Source: Rhodobiaceae bacterium
Lineage (GTDB): Bacteria > Pseudomonadota > Alphaproteobacteria > Parvibaculales > Parvibaculaceae
Direction: 5' to 3'
Assembly: GCA_002746275.1 (NCBI GenBank)
Contig: NVWR01000001.1
Span: forward strand, 126,159-132,816
DNA: 6,658 nt
Shown here: one piece after another, positions 1 through 5,870 of the stretch
How the letters are laid out: each line of letters opens with the position of its first letter
Numbering within the stretch: the first letter of the stretch is position 1
Translations under genes and position numbers: made by a program
The notes under the pieces: generated by a model
Databases searched by the model: none
Told to the model about the DNA's origin: nothing
What the model saw: only the letters and a program-made list of their open reading frames with translations

Positions 1-1
1 G

Positions 2-304
2 GCTCGGCTGACCGATGATTTGATCGGGGCAATCAAGACTGTTTACGATCCGGAAATACCGGTTGATATATACGAGTTAGGTCTGATCTATCGCATCGAT
101 GTGTCTGACGACAGGGATGTGGTTGTGGATATGACGCTGACGGCACCGGGATGTCCGGTCGCAGGCGAGATGCCTGGCTGGGTTGCCGATGCTGTGAGGT
201 CCGTGGAGGGAATTGGAGATGTCGAGGTGAACCTCGTTTTCGATCCTCCCTGGGACCCAGGCCGTATGACCGATGAAGCGCGTGTTGCGCTTAATATGTA
301 TTGA
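2..304 (+). CDS. sufT: SUF system Fe-S assembly protein SufT (DUF59/MIP18 family), 3' part
   Basis: This is a DUF59 (MIP18-like) protein of the SUF machinery, a cytosolic maturation factor that helps assemble or insert Fe-S clusters. The reading frame is open to the left edge, so the true start lies upstream; 100 residues are visible. The family hallmarks are present in order: DPEIPVDIYELGLIY near the start, then the TAPGCP motif with its conserved cysteine at codon 152-154, and PPWDP near the C-terminus. An internal TTG at 20 could be read as a start, but the residues before it (ARLTDD) match the expected continuation of the family, so a truncated 5' end is more likely. It lies 48 bp before sufA, and sufB/C/D/S would be expected further left. 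Identification is firm; the exact role of SufT is less settled than that of SufA. Confidence 0.93.
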   Translation, partial: ARLTDDLIGAIKTVYDPEIPVDIYELGLIYRIDVSDDRDVVVDMTLTAPGCPVAGEMPGWVADAVRSVEGIGDVEVNLVFDPPWDPGRMTDEARVALNMY

Positions 305-306
305 GA

Positions 307-325
307 GCGTTTTCGGCGAAAACGC
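307..325 (+). other. perfect hairpin between sufT and sufA
   Basis: The arms GCGTTTTC (307-314) and GAAAACGC (318-325) are exact inverted complements around a 3-nt loop, just after the sufT stop codon. No T-run follows, so it does not look like a standard intrinsic terminator. It could be an mRNA processing or stability element, a weak attenuator, or a short intergenic palindromic repeat. The sequence is seen; the function is a guess. Confidence 0.5.
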
Positions 326-352
326 GGCTAGATGTAAGTTTGGAGAGCAGCC

Positions 353-718
353 ATGACAGTACGTGAAAGACCAAAAGCAGTCACGCTGACGGAACGTGCC
401 GCCGAGCGCGTTAAGTCCATCATGAGCAGTGCCGAGCAGAATTATGTCGGCGTGCGCATTGGTGTTGAAAAAGGCGGGTGTGCCGGCATGGCGTACACCA
501 TGGACTACGCGGAAGAAATTGCTCCCCTGGATGAAGTGATCGAGGACAAGGGTGTCCGCATCCTGATTGACCCCAAAGCGATTTTGTTTCTCATCGGGAC
601 AGAGATGGACTGGGAGCAGGAGAAATTCTCCAGTGGCTTCAAGTTCAACAATCCCAACGCGGTAGACGCATGTGGCTGTGGTGAGAGCTTCACCATCACA
701 CCAGCCGTGCGCAACTGA
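353..718 (+). CDS. sufA: A-type Fe-S carrier protein (SufA/IscA/HesB family)
   Basis: This is a cytoplasmic A-type carrier that binds an Fe-S cluster, or iron, and passes it to apo-targets. The 121-residue length is normal for the family. All three ligand cysteines are present: Cys43 in GGCAGMAY, and Cys107 and Cys109 in the C-terminal CGCGESF motif. The start ATG is backed by GGAG at 342-345 with 7-nt spacing. It follows sufT by 48 bp and precedes the TfoX-domain gene by 21 bp on the same strand, which supports SufA rather than a stand-alone IscA or ErpA. The family members are hard to separate by sequence alone, so the symbol rests partly on context. No truncation or missing residue is seen. 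Confidence 0.94.
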   Translation: MTVRERPKAVTLTERAAERVKSIMSSAEQNYVGVRIGVEKGGCAGMAYTMDYAEEIAPLDEVIEDKGVRILIDPKAILFLIGTEMDWEQEKFSSGFKFNNPNAVDACGCGESFTITPAVRN

Positions 719-739
719 TAGGCGGGCGGGCGACCTGAT

Positions 740-1156
740 ATGGCGGTTAGCACTGAGTACAAAGCTTTTGTCTCTGATGTGCTGGAACCTCTAGGAACTG
801 TCCGTATCCGCGCCATGTTTGGTGGCGCAGGCGTTTACTATCACGACATGATGTTTGGCTTGATCGCCAACGAAGTCCTTCACTTCAAAGCAGACGATAT
901 CAACAGACCTGCGTTCGAAGACGAAGGCATGGGTCCATTTGTCTATGAACCTCCCAGTGGCAAAACCATCGCCATGTCCTATTGGGAACTGCCAGAGCGG
1001 CTTTACGACGAGCCTGAGGAATTTCTGGACTGGGCAAAGGCTGCGATTGAGGCAGCAAGTCGTGCCAAGAAATCGAAATCGAAATCGAAACCAAAACCAA
1101 AACCAAAGAAAAAAGCGGCGCGAAAGAAAACCGTCGCAAAGAAAAAGGGCCGCTGA
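740..1156 (+). CDS. TfoX N-terminal-domain protein with lysine-rich tail
   Basis: Residues 1 to about 105 form a TfoX_N domain, shown by the RAMFGGAGVYY segment (residues 24-34), FGLIAN, LHFKAD and the YWELPE stretch. The TfoX_C domain of full-length Sxy/TfoX competence regulators is absent, so a competence role should not be assumed; stand-alone TfoX_N proteins are common and mostly uncharacterised. Residues 110-138 are a disordered, basic extension with 15 lysines and 2 arginines in 29 positions, including KSKSKSKPKPKP and a histone-H1-like KKAARKK part. This suggests nucleic-acid binding (inference). It starts 21 bp after sufA with only a weak G-rich stretch (GGGCGGG, 724-730) as a ribosome site, so translational coupling to sufA is plausible. 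The last codons overlap a terminator for the convergent genes. Confidence 0.85.
   Translation: MAVSTEYKAFVSDVLEPLGTVRIRAMFGGAGVYYHDMMFGLIANEVLHFKADDINRPAFEDEGMGPFVYEPPSGKTIAMSYWELPERLYDEPEEFLDWAKAAIEAASRAKKSKSKSKPKPKPKKKAARKKTVAKKKGR
1070..1105 (+). repeat. two adjacent in-frame hexanucleotide repeats, (AAATCG)3 and (AAACCA)3
   Basis: Three exact copies of AAATCG (1070-1087) are followed directly by three exact copies of AAACCA (1088-1105). Both are in frame in the TfoX-domain gene and encode KSKSKS and KPKPKP (residues 111-122). The copies within each array are identical at the DNA level, which points to recent replication slippage. Gain or loss of a unit changes the tail by two residues without a frameshift. 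Confidence 0.9.
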
Positions 1157-1172
1157 TTTTCCCCAACGGCCC
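1142..1172 (-). terminator. Rho-independent terminator for the crotonase pair, inside the TfoX gene end
   Basis: Read on the - strand, GGGCCG (1172-1167), a 14-nt loop and CGGCCC (1152-1147) are followed at once by five Ts (1146-1142). G-U and A-U pairs could extend the stem into the T-tract. It begins 24 bp after the stop codon of the 1196-1990 gene. The T-tract is the complement of the AAA lysine codons at the end of the TfoX-domain gene. On the + strand no T-run follows the stem, so it should act mainly for the - strand unit. Confidence 0.65.
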
Positions 1173-1195
1173 CTCCTTATCTGTCAGACGAAGTG

Positions 1196-1990
1196 TTACT
1201 CGCCCTGGAAGTTTGCGGGGCGTTTCTCAAGGAAAGCGCGGACGCCTTCTTTGAAGTCTTCGCTTCGACCGGCACTGCGTTGCATCTGCCGCTCAAGGTT
1301 GAGCTGCTCTTCATAGGTGTTGTCATCGCTCTCCCAATAAAGCTTACGAATAAGCCCGAGAGAGAAGGGACCATCTGCCAATTTTCGCGCAATTTTTTGA
1401 GTTTCGGCGGTCAGTTGGTCGTCCTCAAACACGCGGTTGATGAGACCCCACTGCAGCGCTGTCTCGGCGGGAAGCTTCTCGCCCATCAGCGAAAGCTCCA
1501 TGGCGCGGGCCCGACCCACAAGGCGAGGCAACAGCCAGGTAGACCCACCGTCTGGCACCAGGCCAATACGGCGAAAGGCTTGCAGGAAGTAGGAAGACTT
1601 GGCGCACAAAACCATGTCACCCATAAGCGCGAAGCTCATGCCAACACCCGCCGCAGGTCCGTTGACCGAGGTGATGAAGGGAACGTGCAGGTTCCGCAAG
1701 CGCCGAAGGAAAGGGTGATAGGCGGTTTCAAGGGCGGAGCCAGCATCAGGGCGTTTGGGAGCGTTGCCCCCATCATTTCTACCCTGCAGGTTAGCCCCGG
1801 TGCAAAAGCCTCGCCCCTCACCCGTCATGATGAGGCAGCGGACCTTATTTTCTGGGTCTTCCACGACGTCCATCGCGTCGCCCAATCCCTTCAGCATCTC
1901 CATAGACACCGCATTCATCACTTCTGGATGATTGAGGGTAAGTGTCGCCAACCCATCTTCTATATCGAGTTTTGCCCGCTCGAATTCCAT
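1196..1990 (-). CDS. enoyl-CoA hydratase/isomerase family protein, PaaG-like
   Basis: This 264-residue crotonase-fold protein acts on acyl-CoA thioesters in the cytoplasm. The CoA-binding and oxyanion-hole segments are clear: GFCTGANL (residues 61-68) and NGPAAGVG (110-117). By alignment with rat mitochondrial enoyl-CoA hydratase, the two catalytic glutamates are replaced by Ser119 and Phe139. Asp147 in VPDGG matches the aspartate conserved in PaaG-type isomerases. A double-bond or epoxide/oxepin isomerase is therefore more likely than a hydratase; the substrate is unknown. The GRARAMEL stretch and the NLERQMQ...EGVRAFLEKR tail also resemble PaaG. The start ATG has AGGAG at 2001-1997 with 6-nt spacing. 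It lies 53 bp downstream of a paralogue of the same length and is probably co-transcribed with it. Confidence 0.88.
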   Translation of the reverse strand: MEFERAKLDIEDGLATLTLNHPEVMNAVSMEMLKGLGDAMDVVEDPENKVRCLIMTGEGRGFCTGANLQGRNDGGNAPKRPDAGSALETAYHPFLRRLRNLHVPFITSVNGPAAGVGMSFALMGDMVLCAKSSYFLQAFRRIGLVPDGGSTWLLPRLVGRARAMELSLMGEKLPAETALQWGLINRVFEDDQLTAETQKIARKLADGPFSLGLIRKLYWESDDNTYEEQLNLERQMQRSAGRSEDFKEGVRAFLEKRPANFQGE

Positions 1991-1996
1991 TTGCTT

Positions 1997-2001
1997 CTCC
2001 T
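1997..2001 (-). promoter_or_regulatory. ribosome binding site of the downstream crotonase gene
   Basis: AGGAG on the - strand lies 6 nt before the ATG at 1990, within the 53-bp spacer to the upstream paralogue. It gives this gene its own good translation start, so it need not rely on coupling. Confidence 0.75.
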
Positions 2002-2043
2002 GTCAGATTGTCGTGTTGATTTGGAAATATTTGCGCCCAGAAT

Positions 2044-2838
2044 TCAGGCTGTGAACTCAGGCTGTTTTTTCTTGAGAAACGAGACGACGCCTTCCTTGAA
2101 ATTTGGATGGTCGCCCAGCATACCCTGGGTATCGCGCTCATAGTCCAGCTGTTCAGACAGACTGTTGGTCTCTGAAAGGGTGAGCGCCTTTTTGATTTCC
2201 CCAAAGGCGTTGGGCGGTCCATCTGCAAGCTTGCGAGCGTACACAAGAGCGTGGTCCATCAGTTTGTCATCATCGACACAGTCAAGAATGAGACCCCAGT
2301 CCGCAGCCATTTCAGCAGACAATTTGTTGCCAAGAAAGGCGAGAGCACGTGCCCGCGCACGGCCAACAAGGCGCGGTACAAACCAGGTGCACCCCATGTC
2401 GGGGATGAGTGCGAGCTTTGGTCCGAAGACCTGCATGAAATAGGCGGAGCGTGCGGCAACAACAATGTCAGCAGAGAGGGCAAGGCCCACACCACCGCCG
2501 GCTGTTATACCGTTGACGGCAGAGATCACGGGTTTGGGGACTTCCGCAAGTTCAAGCACGAGAGGGTTGAAACCAATTTTCATGCCGTGCGCCACGCGTT
2601 GGCCGGTCGTCATCCCATCATTGTCATCCACGACGCCGGTCGCCAGATCCGCCCCAGAACAAAAGGCGCGACCATTGCCGGTGAGGAGCAAAACGCGAGC
2701 GGTCCTATCCTTAGCGAAAGAAGCAACGGCGCTGCGAATATCGTCGATCATTTGTGGATTGATGCTGTTGAGGACATCAGGTCGATTGAGGGTCAGATGC
2801 GCAATGCCGTCCGACACTTCGTAAAGTATGGTTTCCAT
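2044..2838 (-). CDS. enoyl-CoA hydratase/isomerase family protein, PaaG-like (paralogue)
   Basis: This is a second crotonase-fold protein, 264 residues from the ATG at 2838. Visible motifs are AFCSGADL (58-65), NGITAGGG (109-116), LIPDMG (144-149) and a PaaG-like C-terminus with NSLSEQLDYERD and FKEGVVSFLKKKQPEF. The positions of the two hydratase glutamates hold Gly118 and Phe138, while the PaaG-type Asp147 is kept, so isomerase chemistry on an acyl-CoA is favoured. Over residues 146-193 it shares 28 of 48 positions with its neighbour, consistent with an old duplication. GAGG at 2846-2843, four bases before the ATG, supports this start. A longer reading from a TTG at 2898 has no ribosome site and adds 20 residues not typical of the family. 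Phenylacetate or fatty-acid isomerisation are candidate roles; no other paa gene is in view. Confidence 0.88.
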   Translation of the reverse strand: METILYEVSDGIAHLTLNRPDVLNSINPQMIDDIRSAVASFAKDRTARVLLLTGNGRAFCSGADLATGVVDDNDGMTTGQRVAHGMKIGFNPLVLELAEVPKPVISAVNGITAGGGVGLALSADIVVAARSAYFMQVFGPKLALIPDMGCTWFVPRLVGRARARALAFLGNKLSAEMAADWGLILDCVDDDKLMDHALVYARKLADGPPNAFGEIKKALTLSETNSLSEQLDYERDTQGMLGDHPNFKEGVVSFLKKKQPEFTA

Positions 2839-2842
2839 GGTG

Positions 2843-2846
2843 CCTC
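2843..2846 (-). promoter_or_regulatory. ribosome binding site that decides the ATG at 2838
   Basis: GAGG on the - strand sits 4 nt before the ATG at 2838. The spacing is a little short, but the alternative upstream TTG at 2898 has nothing comparable, and the protein from 2838 begins exactly where crotonase homologues begin (METILYEV). Confidence 0.6.
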
Positions 2847-2908
2847 GCCAAAAATGAAACGCACGCCGAGTGGGCGCGGAAAGGTAGATTTGGCGCAAAC
2901 CTTACTGG

Positions 2909-2932
2909 CAGCCCTTCGTTGACGAAAGGCTG
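2909..2932 (-). promoter_or_regulatory. 10-bp hairpin upstream of the crotonase pair
   Basis: The arms 2909-2918 and 2923-2932 are inverted complements around a TTGA (TCAA on the - strand) loop. As + strand RNA there is one C-A mismatch. As - strand RNA the same position is a U-G wobble, so all ten pairs form. It lies 71-94 nt before the ATG at 2838, in the likely leader or promoter of the crotonase genes. No T-run follows on either strand. It could be a leader structure or an operator dyad. Confidence 0.4.
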
Positions 2933-2958
2933 TTGCAAAAAATGTTTGGTAATGACTG

Positions 2959-2994
2959 AAAAACACACAGAGGCCGCTACGTAAGGCGGAGCCT
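2959..2994 (-). terminator. possible terminator of the GGDEF gene
   Basis: On the - strand the segment 2994-2971 can fold with AGGC pairing to GCCT, plus an inner 4-bp stem across a 2-nt bulge. Five Ts (2963-2959) come about 7 nt later. It starts 16 bp after the GGDEF stop codon. The gap before the T-run and the bulge make it a weak candidate; readthrough into the crotonase pair is possible. Confidence 0.3.
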
Positions 2995-3010
2995 GTTTTG
3001 GAGCCGATGC

Positions 3011-4063
3011 CTAGCCCGCTGCGGCTTGTTCCGCTTCACCTGAGGCAATGACACGATTCCGGCCCTGGTCTTTTGCAGCATAGAGAGCCGTATCAGCGCG
3101 TTCAATGAGCGACTGAGGTGTGTCTCCTAGCTGAAACTGGGAAACGCCAAGGGACATGGTAACTTTCCCGAGGTTCTGCCCTGTAGATTTTTTGATCAAC
3201 TCGCGGGACTGGATGACTTTCCGGATATGGTTCGCGACCGTTACCGCATCTTCCAGAATTGTGTTCGGCAAAACCATGACAAATTCTTCACCGCCGTAAC
3301 GGGCAGGCGTGTCCTGACCTTTGATATTGCTGCTCAGGCATCTGCCGACGAGACGCAATACCTGGTCACCGGCTTGGTGGCCAAACGTGTCGTTGAATTT
3401 CTTGAAATGGTCAATGTCGCCCATCACGAGGCACAGGGGGCTGGAATTCTGACTGACAGTGGCGATTTCGGAAAGAAGCACTTCATCAAACGCTTTGCGA
3501 TTGGGGATGCCGGTCAGTTGATCTGTCATCGCCTCACTGCGTGCAGCAACAAGGTTGGTCCGCAGCTCTTCCACTTCGCTCTTGGATTCGATCAGTTTGT
3601 CTTCCAGCTGGCGGGAGCGTGCCTCCATCTGCTTGGTAGCTGCAACGATGGTATCGACAACCTGGCCAAGATCAGCGGCGGAGATTTCGCTGGTCAATGC
3701 AGCACTCACGCCTTCCATTGATTTACCAAACTGACTTGTGTCTCCCGTCACGCTGGACATCAACTCAAGGATGTTATCCATCTTGTCGGAAAGTTGTTCG
3801 CCAGCCTCAAGAGTTGAATTTGCCAAATCGGATTGAGGCAGAGCCAGAAGTGATGCCATTTCGTACATGAACGGGGAGTCGAATGGCTTCTCGTCAGTGA
3901 AGCGCTGATTTATCTGGTCAAGCAGTTCTTTGTTCTGGCTCGACGCATAGGAGTACCAGACGCTGTAGGCATTTGGGGTCGGCTCAATCTGATTTTCACT
4001 CATGAGTCGCATGGCTTGTGCGCCATATTCTACAACTGGTGATCCGTTAATTTCGGGCTGCAC
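3011..4063 (-). CDS. diguanylate cyclase (GGDEF domain), soluble
   Basis: This 350-residue protein is predicted to make cyclic di-GMP from two GTP. The C-terminal GGDEF domain (about 175-340) is complete: DQLTGIPNR (181-189), metal-binding Asp216 in GDIDHFKKFND, Asn224 and Asp233 in GHQAGDQVL, and the signature GGEEF at 257-261. No EAL domain is present. The inhibitory-site position, normally RxxD, reads KGQD (248-251), so product inhibition may be weak or lost. The N-terminal 170 residues have no signal peptide or membrane segment. They contain an NAYSVWYSYAS motif (31-41) seen in a group of alphaproteobacterial cyclases, then a likely coiled coil (about 140-175) that could mediate dimerisation. 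The start is GTG, backed by AGGGG at 4074-4070. What signal it senses cannot be told, and its neighbours give no clue. Confidence 0.93.
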   Translation of the reverse strand: MQPEINGSPVVEYGAQAMRLMSENQIEPTPNAYSVWYSYASSQNKELLDQINQRFTDEKPFDSPFMYEMASLLALPQSDLANSTLEAGEQLSDKMDNILELMSSVTGDTSQFGKSMEGVSAALTSEISAADLGQVVDTIVAATKQMEARSRQLEDKLIESKSEVEELRTNLVAARSEAMTDQLTGIPNRKAFDEVLLSEIATVSQNSSPLCLVMGDIDHFKKFNDTFGHQAGDQVLRLVGRCLSSNIKGQDTPARYGGEEFVMVLPNTILEDAVTVANHIRKVIQSRELIKKSTGQNLGKVTMSLGVSQFQLGDTPQSLIERADTALYAAKDQGRNRVIASGEAEQAAAG

Positions 4064-4069
4064 ATCTAT

Positions 4070-4074
4070 CCCCT
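4070..4074 (-). promoter_or_regulatory. ribosome binding site supporting a GTG start
   Basis: AGGGG on the - strand is 6 nt before the GTG at 4063. The next in-frame ATG (residue 18) has no such site and would remove residues before the NAYSVW region, so GTG is the preferred start. Confidence 0.65.
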
Positions 4075-4235
4075 GTTTGCACTGGATTGTCTCAATAGCG
4101 GCTAGGGTATTCTTCGACGGTTACGCGAGTGTAAATGTTTGAGAAAACATCCGCTCGAAAACGCTCTTTTTCGGGGAGAAGTACGGGTTTTGGCCCGTAT
4201 GGCCAGCACCTCACATAGATGTTACCTTAATAAAT

Positions 4236-4259
4236 GGTTTCTATGGGAAAGTGGAAACC
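4236..4259. promoter_or_regulatory. candidate operator dyad upstream of the aldehyde dehydrogenase
   Basis: GGTTTC (4236-4241) and GAAACC (4254-4259) are exact inverted complements with a 12-nt spacer, about 120 bp before the dehydrogenase ATG. The half-sites are 18 bp apart start to start, near two helical turns, which would suit a dimeric regulator. The adjacent AT-rich TTAATAAAT (4227-4235) could contribute to a promoter. No regulator gene is in the window, so the assignment is tentative. Confidence 0.3.
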
Positions 4260-4376
4260 GAAAATGGCAGGGATGACGCGGTGCCCGATACCTGAGGCTG
4301 GTGTTGGTAAAGCGCATGCGAGCAGGCATTTGCCAAGACAGAAAAGCGGCTTTGACCGCCAAAAGGGAGGCTCGGC

Positions 4377-5837
4377 ATGAGCGTAGCTGAAGACAACCGA
4401 GGCGCAGACGATGCGTCAGCGGCCACCGCAATGCGGGAAATCTTAGATCGACAAAAAGCAGCGCAGCTCAAAGAGGGAGCCCCCAGCGTCGAGCGCCGGA
4501 TCGATTGGATTGATCGGGCAATCGCTCTTCTGGTGGATAACCAAAAAGAAATTGCCGCAGCCATGGCGGCTGACTTTGGCCATCGCAGTATAGAGCAATC
4601 GCTGCTGACTGATATTATGGGATCTATTGGTCCTCTGAAACACGCCAAAAAGCACGTTCGCGAATGGTCAAAAGCTGAGAAACGCAAGGTGCTGTTTCCG
4701 CTGGGGCTGTTTGGGGCGAAAGCGCGAATTGAGTATCAACCCAAGGGCGTTGTCGGCGTGATCAGCCCATGGAATTTTCCGATCAATCTGACTTTTGTAC
4801 CCCTCGGAGGAATTTTCGCCGCGGGTAATCGGGTGATGATTAAGCCATCTGAATACACACCGGCTACATCAGAACTGATGGCCAGAATGTTCCGGGAGGC
4901 TTACGACGAAACCGAAGTCGCCGTCGTAACAGGCGGACCAGCGGTCGGAGAAGCCTTCTCCCGCCAGCCTTTTGATCACCTGCTGTTCACAGGCGCGACA
5001 TCCGTTGCACATCATGTGATGCGCGCAGCGGCAGAAAACCTGGTGCCTTTGACATTGGAGCTGGGAGGCAAGTCACCTGTCATCGTGTCCAAATCAGCCA
5101 AGATGGATGATGCAGCTGCCAAGATCATGACAGGCAAGACAATGAACGCCGGGCAGATCTGCCTGGCACCTGATTATGTTTTTGTGCCGGAAAGCAAAAT
5201 TGATGAATTTGTCGGCGCTGTTCAGAAGTCAGTCAAAAAAATGTACCCGACCCTGAAGGACAATCCTGACTACACGTCCATCGTGAACCAACGCCATTTC
5301 GATCGCCTGAATTCGTATGTTGATGATGCCAGAGCGAAGGGTGCCACGATCATTGAGGTCAATCCGGCTAACGAGGATTTCTCACAGCAGCCGCACCACA
5401 AAATTCCACCGACCCTCGTTCTCAATCCAACGGACGATATGAAGGTCATGCAGGAAGAAATTTTTGGTCCACTGCTGCCGATCAAAACTTACAAAGACAG
5501 TGATGAGACGATTGACTACATCAATGCCAATGACCGTCCGCTTGGCCTTTACTATTTCGGTGAAGACAAGGCTGAAGAGAAAAAGGTTCTTGAAAACACC
5601 ACGTCTGGTGGGGTCACTGTCAACGATGTGATTATGCATATCTCGATGGAAGACCTGCCGTTTGGTGGCGTCGGGCCTTCTGGCATGGGTGCCTATCACG
5701 GGTTTGACGGATTTAGAGAATTTAGCCACGCCAAAGCGATTTATACCCAGGCGAAGGCAAGTTTTGTCGCTGAAATGTTCCGGCCTCCTTATGGGGATGG
5801 CACGCGCAAGCGGCTTGCTTCTCAGATTAAAAAATAG
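4377..5837 (+). CDS. aldehyde dehydrogenase, coniferyl-aldehyde dehydrogenase type
   Basis: This is an NAD(P)-dependent aldehyde dehydrogenase of 486 residues that oxidises an aldehyde to the acid in the cytoplasm. Catalytic Cys262 lies in NAGQICLAPDY, general-base Glu228 in LELGGKSP, and Asn133 in PWNFP. Cofactor contacts include Lys156 in IKPSE and the EEIFGP motif (360-365). The APDY after the cysteine, the PFGGVGPSGMGAYHG stretch and the PPYG end place it with the coniferyl-aldehyde (CalB, EC 1.2.1.68) and ALDH3-like group. The substrate may be another aromatic or long-chain aldehyde. In the usual GxTxxG cofactor loop the last glycine is Ala211 (FTGATSVAHH). The ATG has GGGAGG at 4365-4370 with 6-nt spacing. 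It is probably monocistronic, with a strong terminator after its stop and a divergent regulatory region upstream. Confidence 0.92.
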   Translation: MSVAEDNRGADDASAATAMREILDRQKAAQLKEGAPSVERRIDWIDRAIALLVDNQKEIAAAMAADFGHRSIEQSLLTDIMGSIGPLKHAKKHVREWSKAEKRKVLFPLGLFGAKARIEYQPKGVVGVISPWNFPINLTFVPLGGIFAAGNRVMIKPSEYTPATSELMARMFREAYDETEVAVVTGGPAVGEAFSRQPFDHLLFTGATSVAHHVMRAAAENLVPLTLELGGKSPVIVSKSAKMDDAAAKIMTGKTMNAGQICLAPDYVFVPESKIDEFVGAVQKSVKKMYPTLKDNPDYTSIVNQRHFDRLNSYVDDARAKGATIIEVNPANEDFSQQPHHKIPPTLVLNPTDDMKVMQEEIFGPLLPIKTYKDSDETIDYINANDRPLGLYYFGEDKAEEKKVLENTTSGGVTVNDVIMHISMEDLPFGGVGPSGMGAYHGFDGFREFSHAKAIYTQAKASFVAEMFRPPYGDGTRKRLASQIKK

Positions 5838-5870
5838 AGATAGTCGTTTCGCGGCGAGCTCAAGCGATCA

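Larger units (their letters stand above)
4064..4376. other. divergent intergenic region with several short dyads
   Basis: This 313-bp gap lies between the start of the cyclase (- strand) and the start of the aldehyde dehydrogenase (+ strand), so both promoters should be here. No convincing -35/-10 pair was found on either strand. It holds four inverted repeats: ATGTTT/AAACAT (4135-4150), CGAAAA/TTTTCG (4156-4173), TACGGG/CCCGTA (4182-4199) and GGTTTC/GAAACC (4236-4259). There is also an 8-bp palindrome CGCATGCG at 4313-4320. No small gene with a credible start and family match was seen. The section nearest the dehydrogenase contains GGGAGG at 4365-4370, its ribosome site. Confidence 0.6.

Noticed and set aside
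2044..2065. A 9-bp direct repeat TCAGGCTGT (2044-2052 and 2057-2065) over the stop of a crotonase gene
   Set aside because: It has only two copies with a 13-bp period, out of frame; a chance or minor duplication without other support.
1193..2143. A 316-codon open frame on the + strand across the crotonase gene
   Set aside because: It is antisense to a well-supported enzyme gene, has no recognisable domain and shows the H/Q/R-rich composition of a reverse-frame shadow.
2839..2898. A 20-residue N-terminal extension of the second crotonase from TTG at 2898
   Set aside because: There is no ribosome site, and the added residues are not crotonase-like; the ATG at 2838 has GAGG and matches the family start.
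2251..2922. A 223-codon open frame on the + strand opposite the second crotonase gene
   Set aside because: It lies antisense to a conserved gene, has no family motif and no credible ribosome site, so it is a shadow.
3227..3721. A 164-codon open frame opposite the GGDEF gene
   Set aside because: It is fully inside the cyclase on the other strand, and its sequence is explained by complementing GGDEF codons.
4222..4687. Open frames on the - strand over the dehydrogenase start and the divergent region
   Set aside because: They run antisense to the conserved N-terminus of the dehydrogenase and have no family resemblance.
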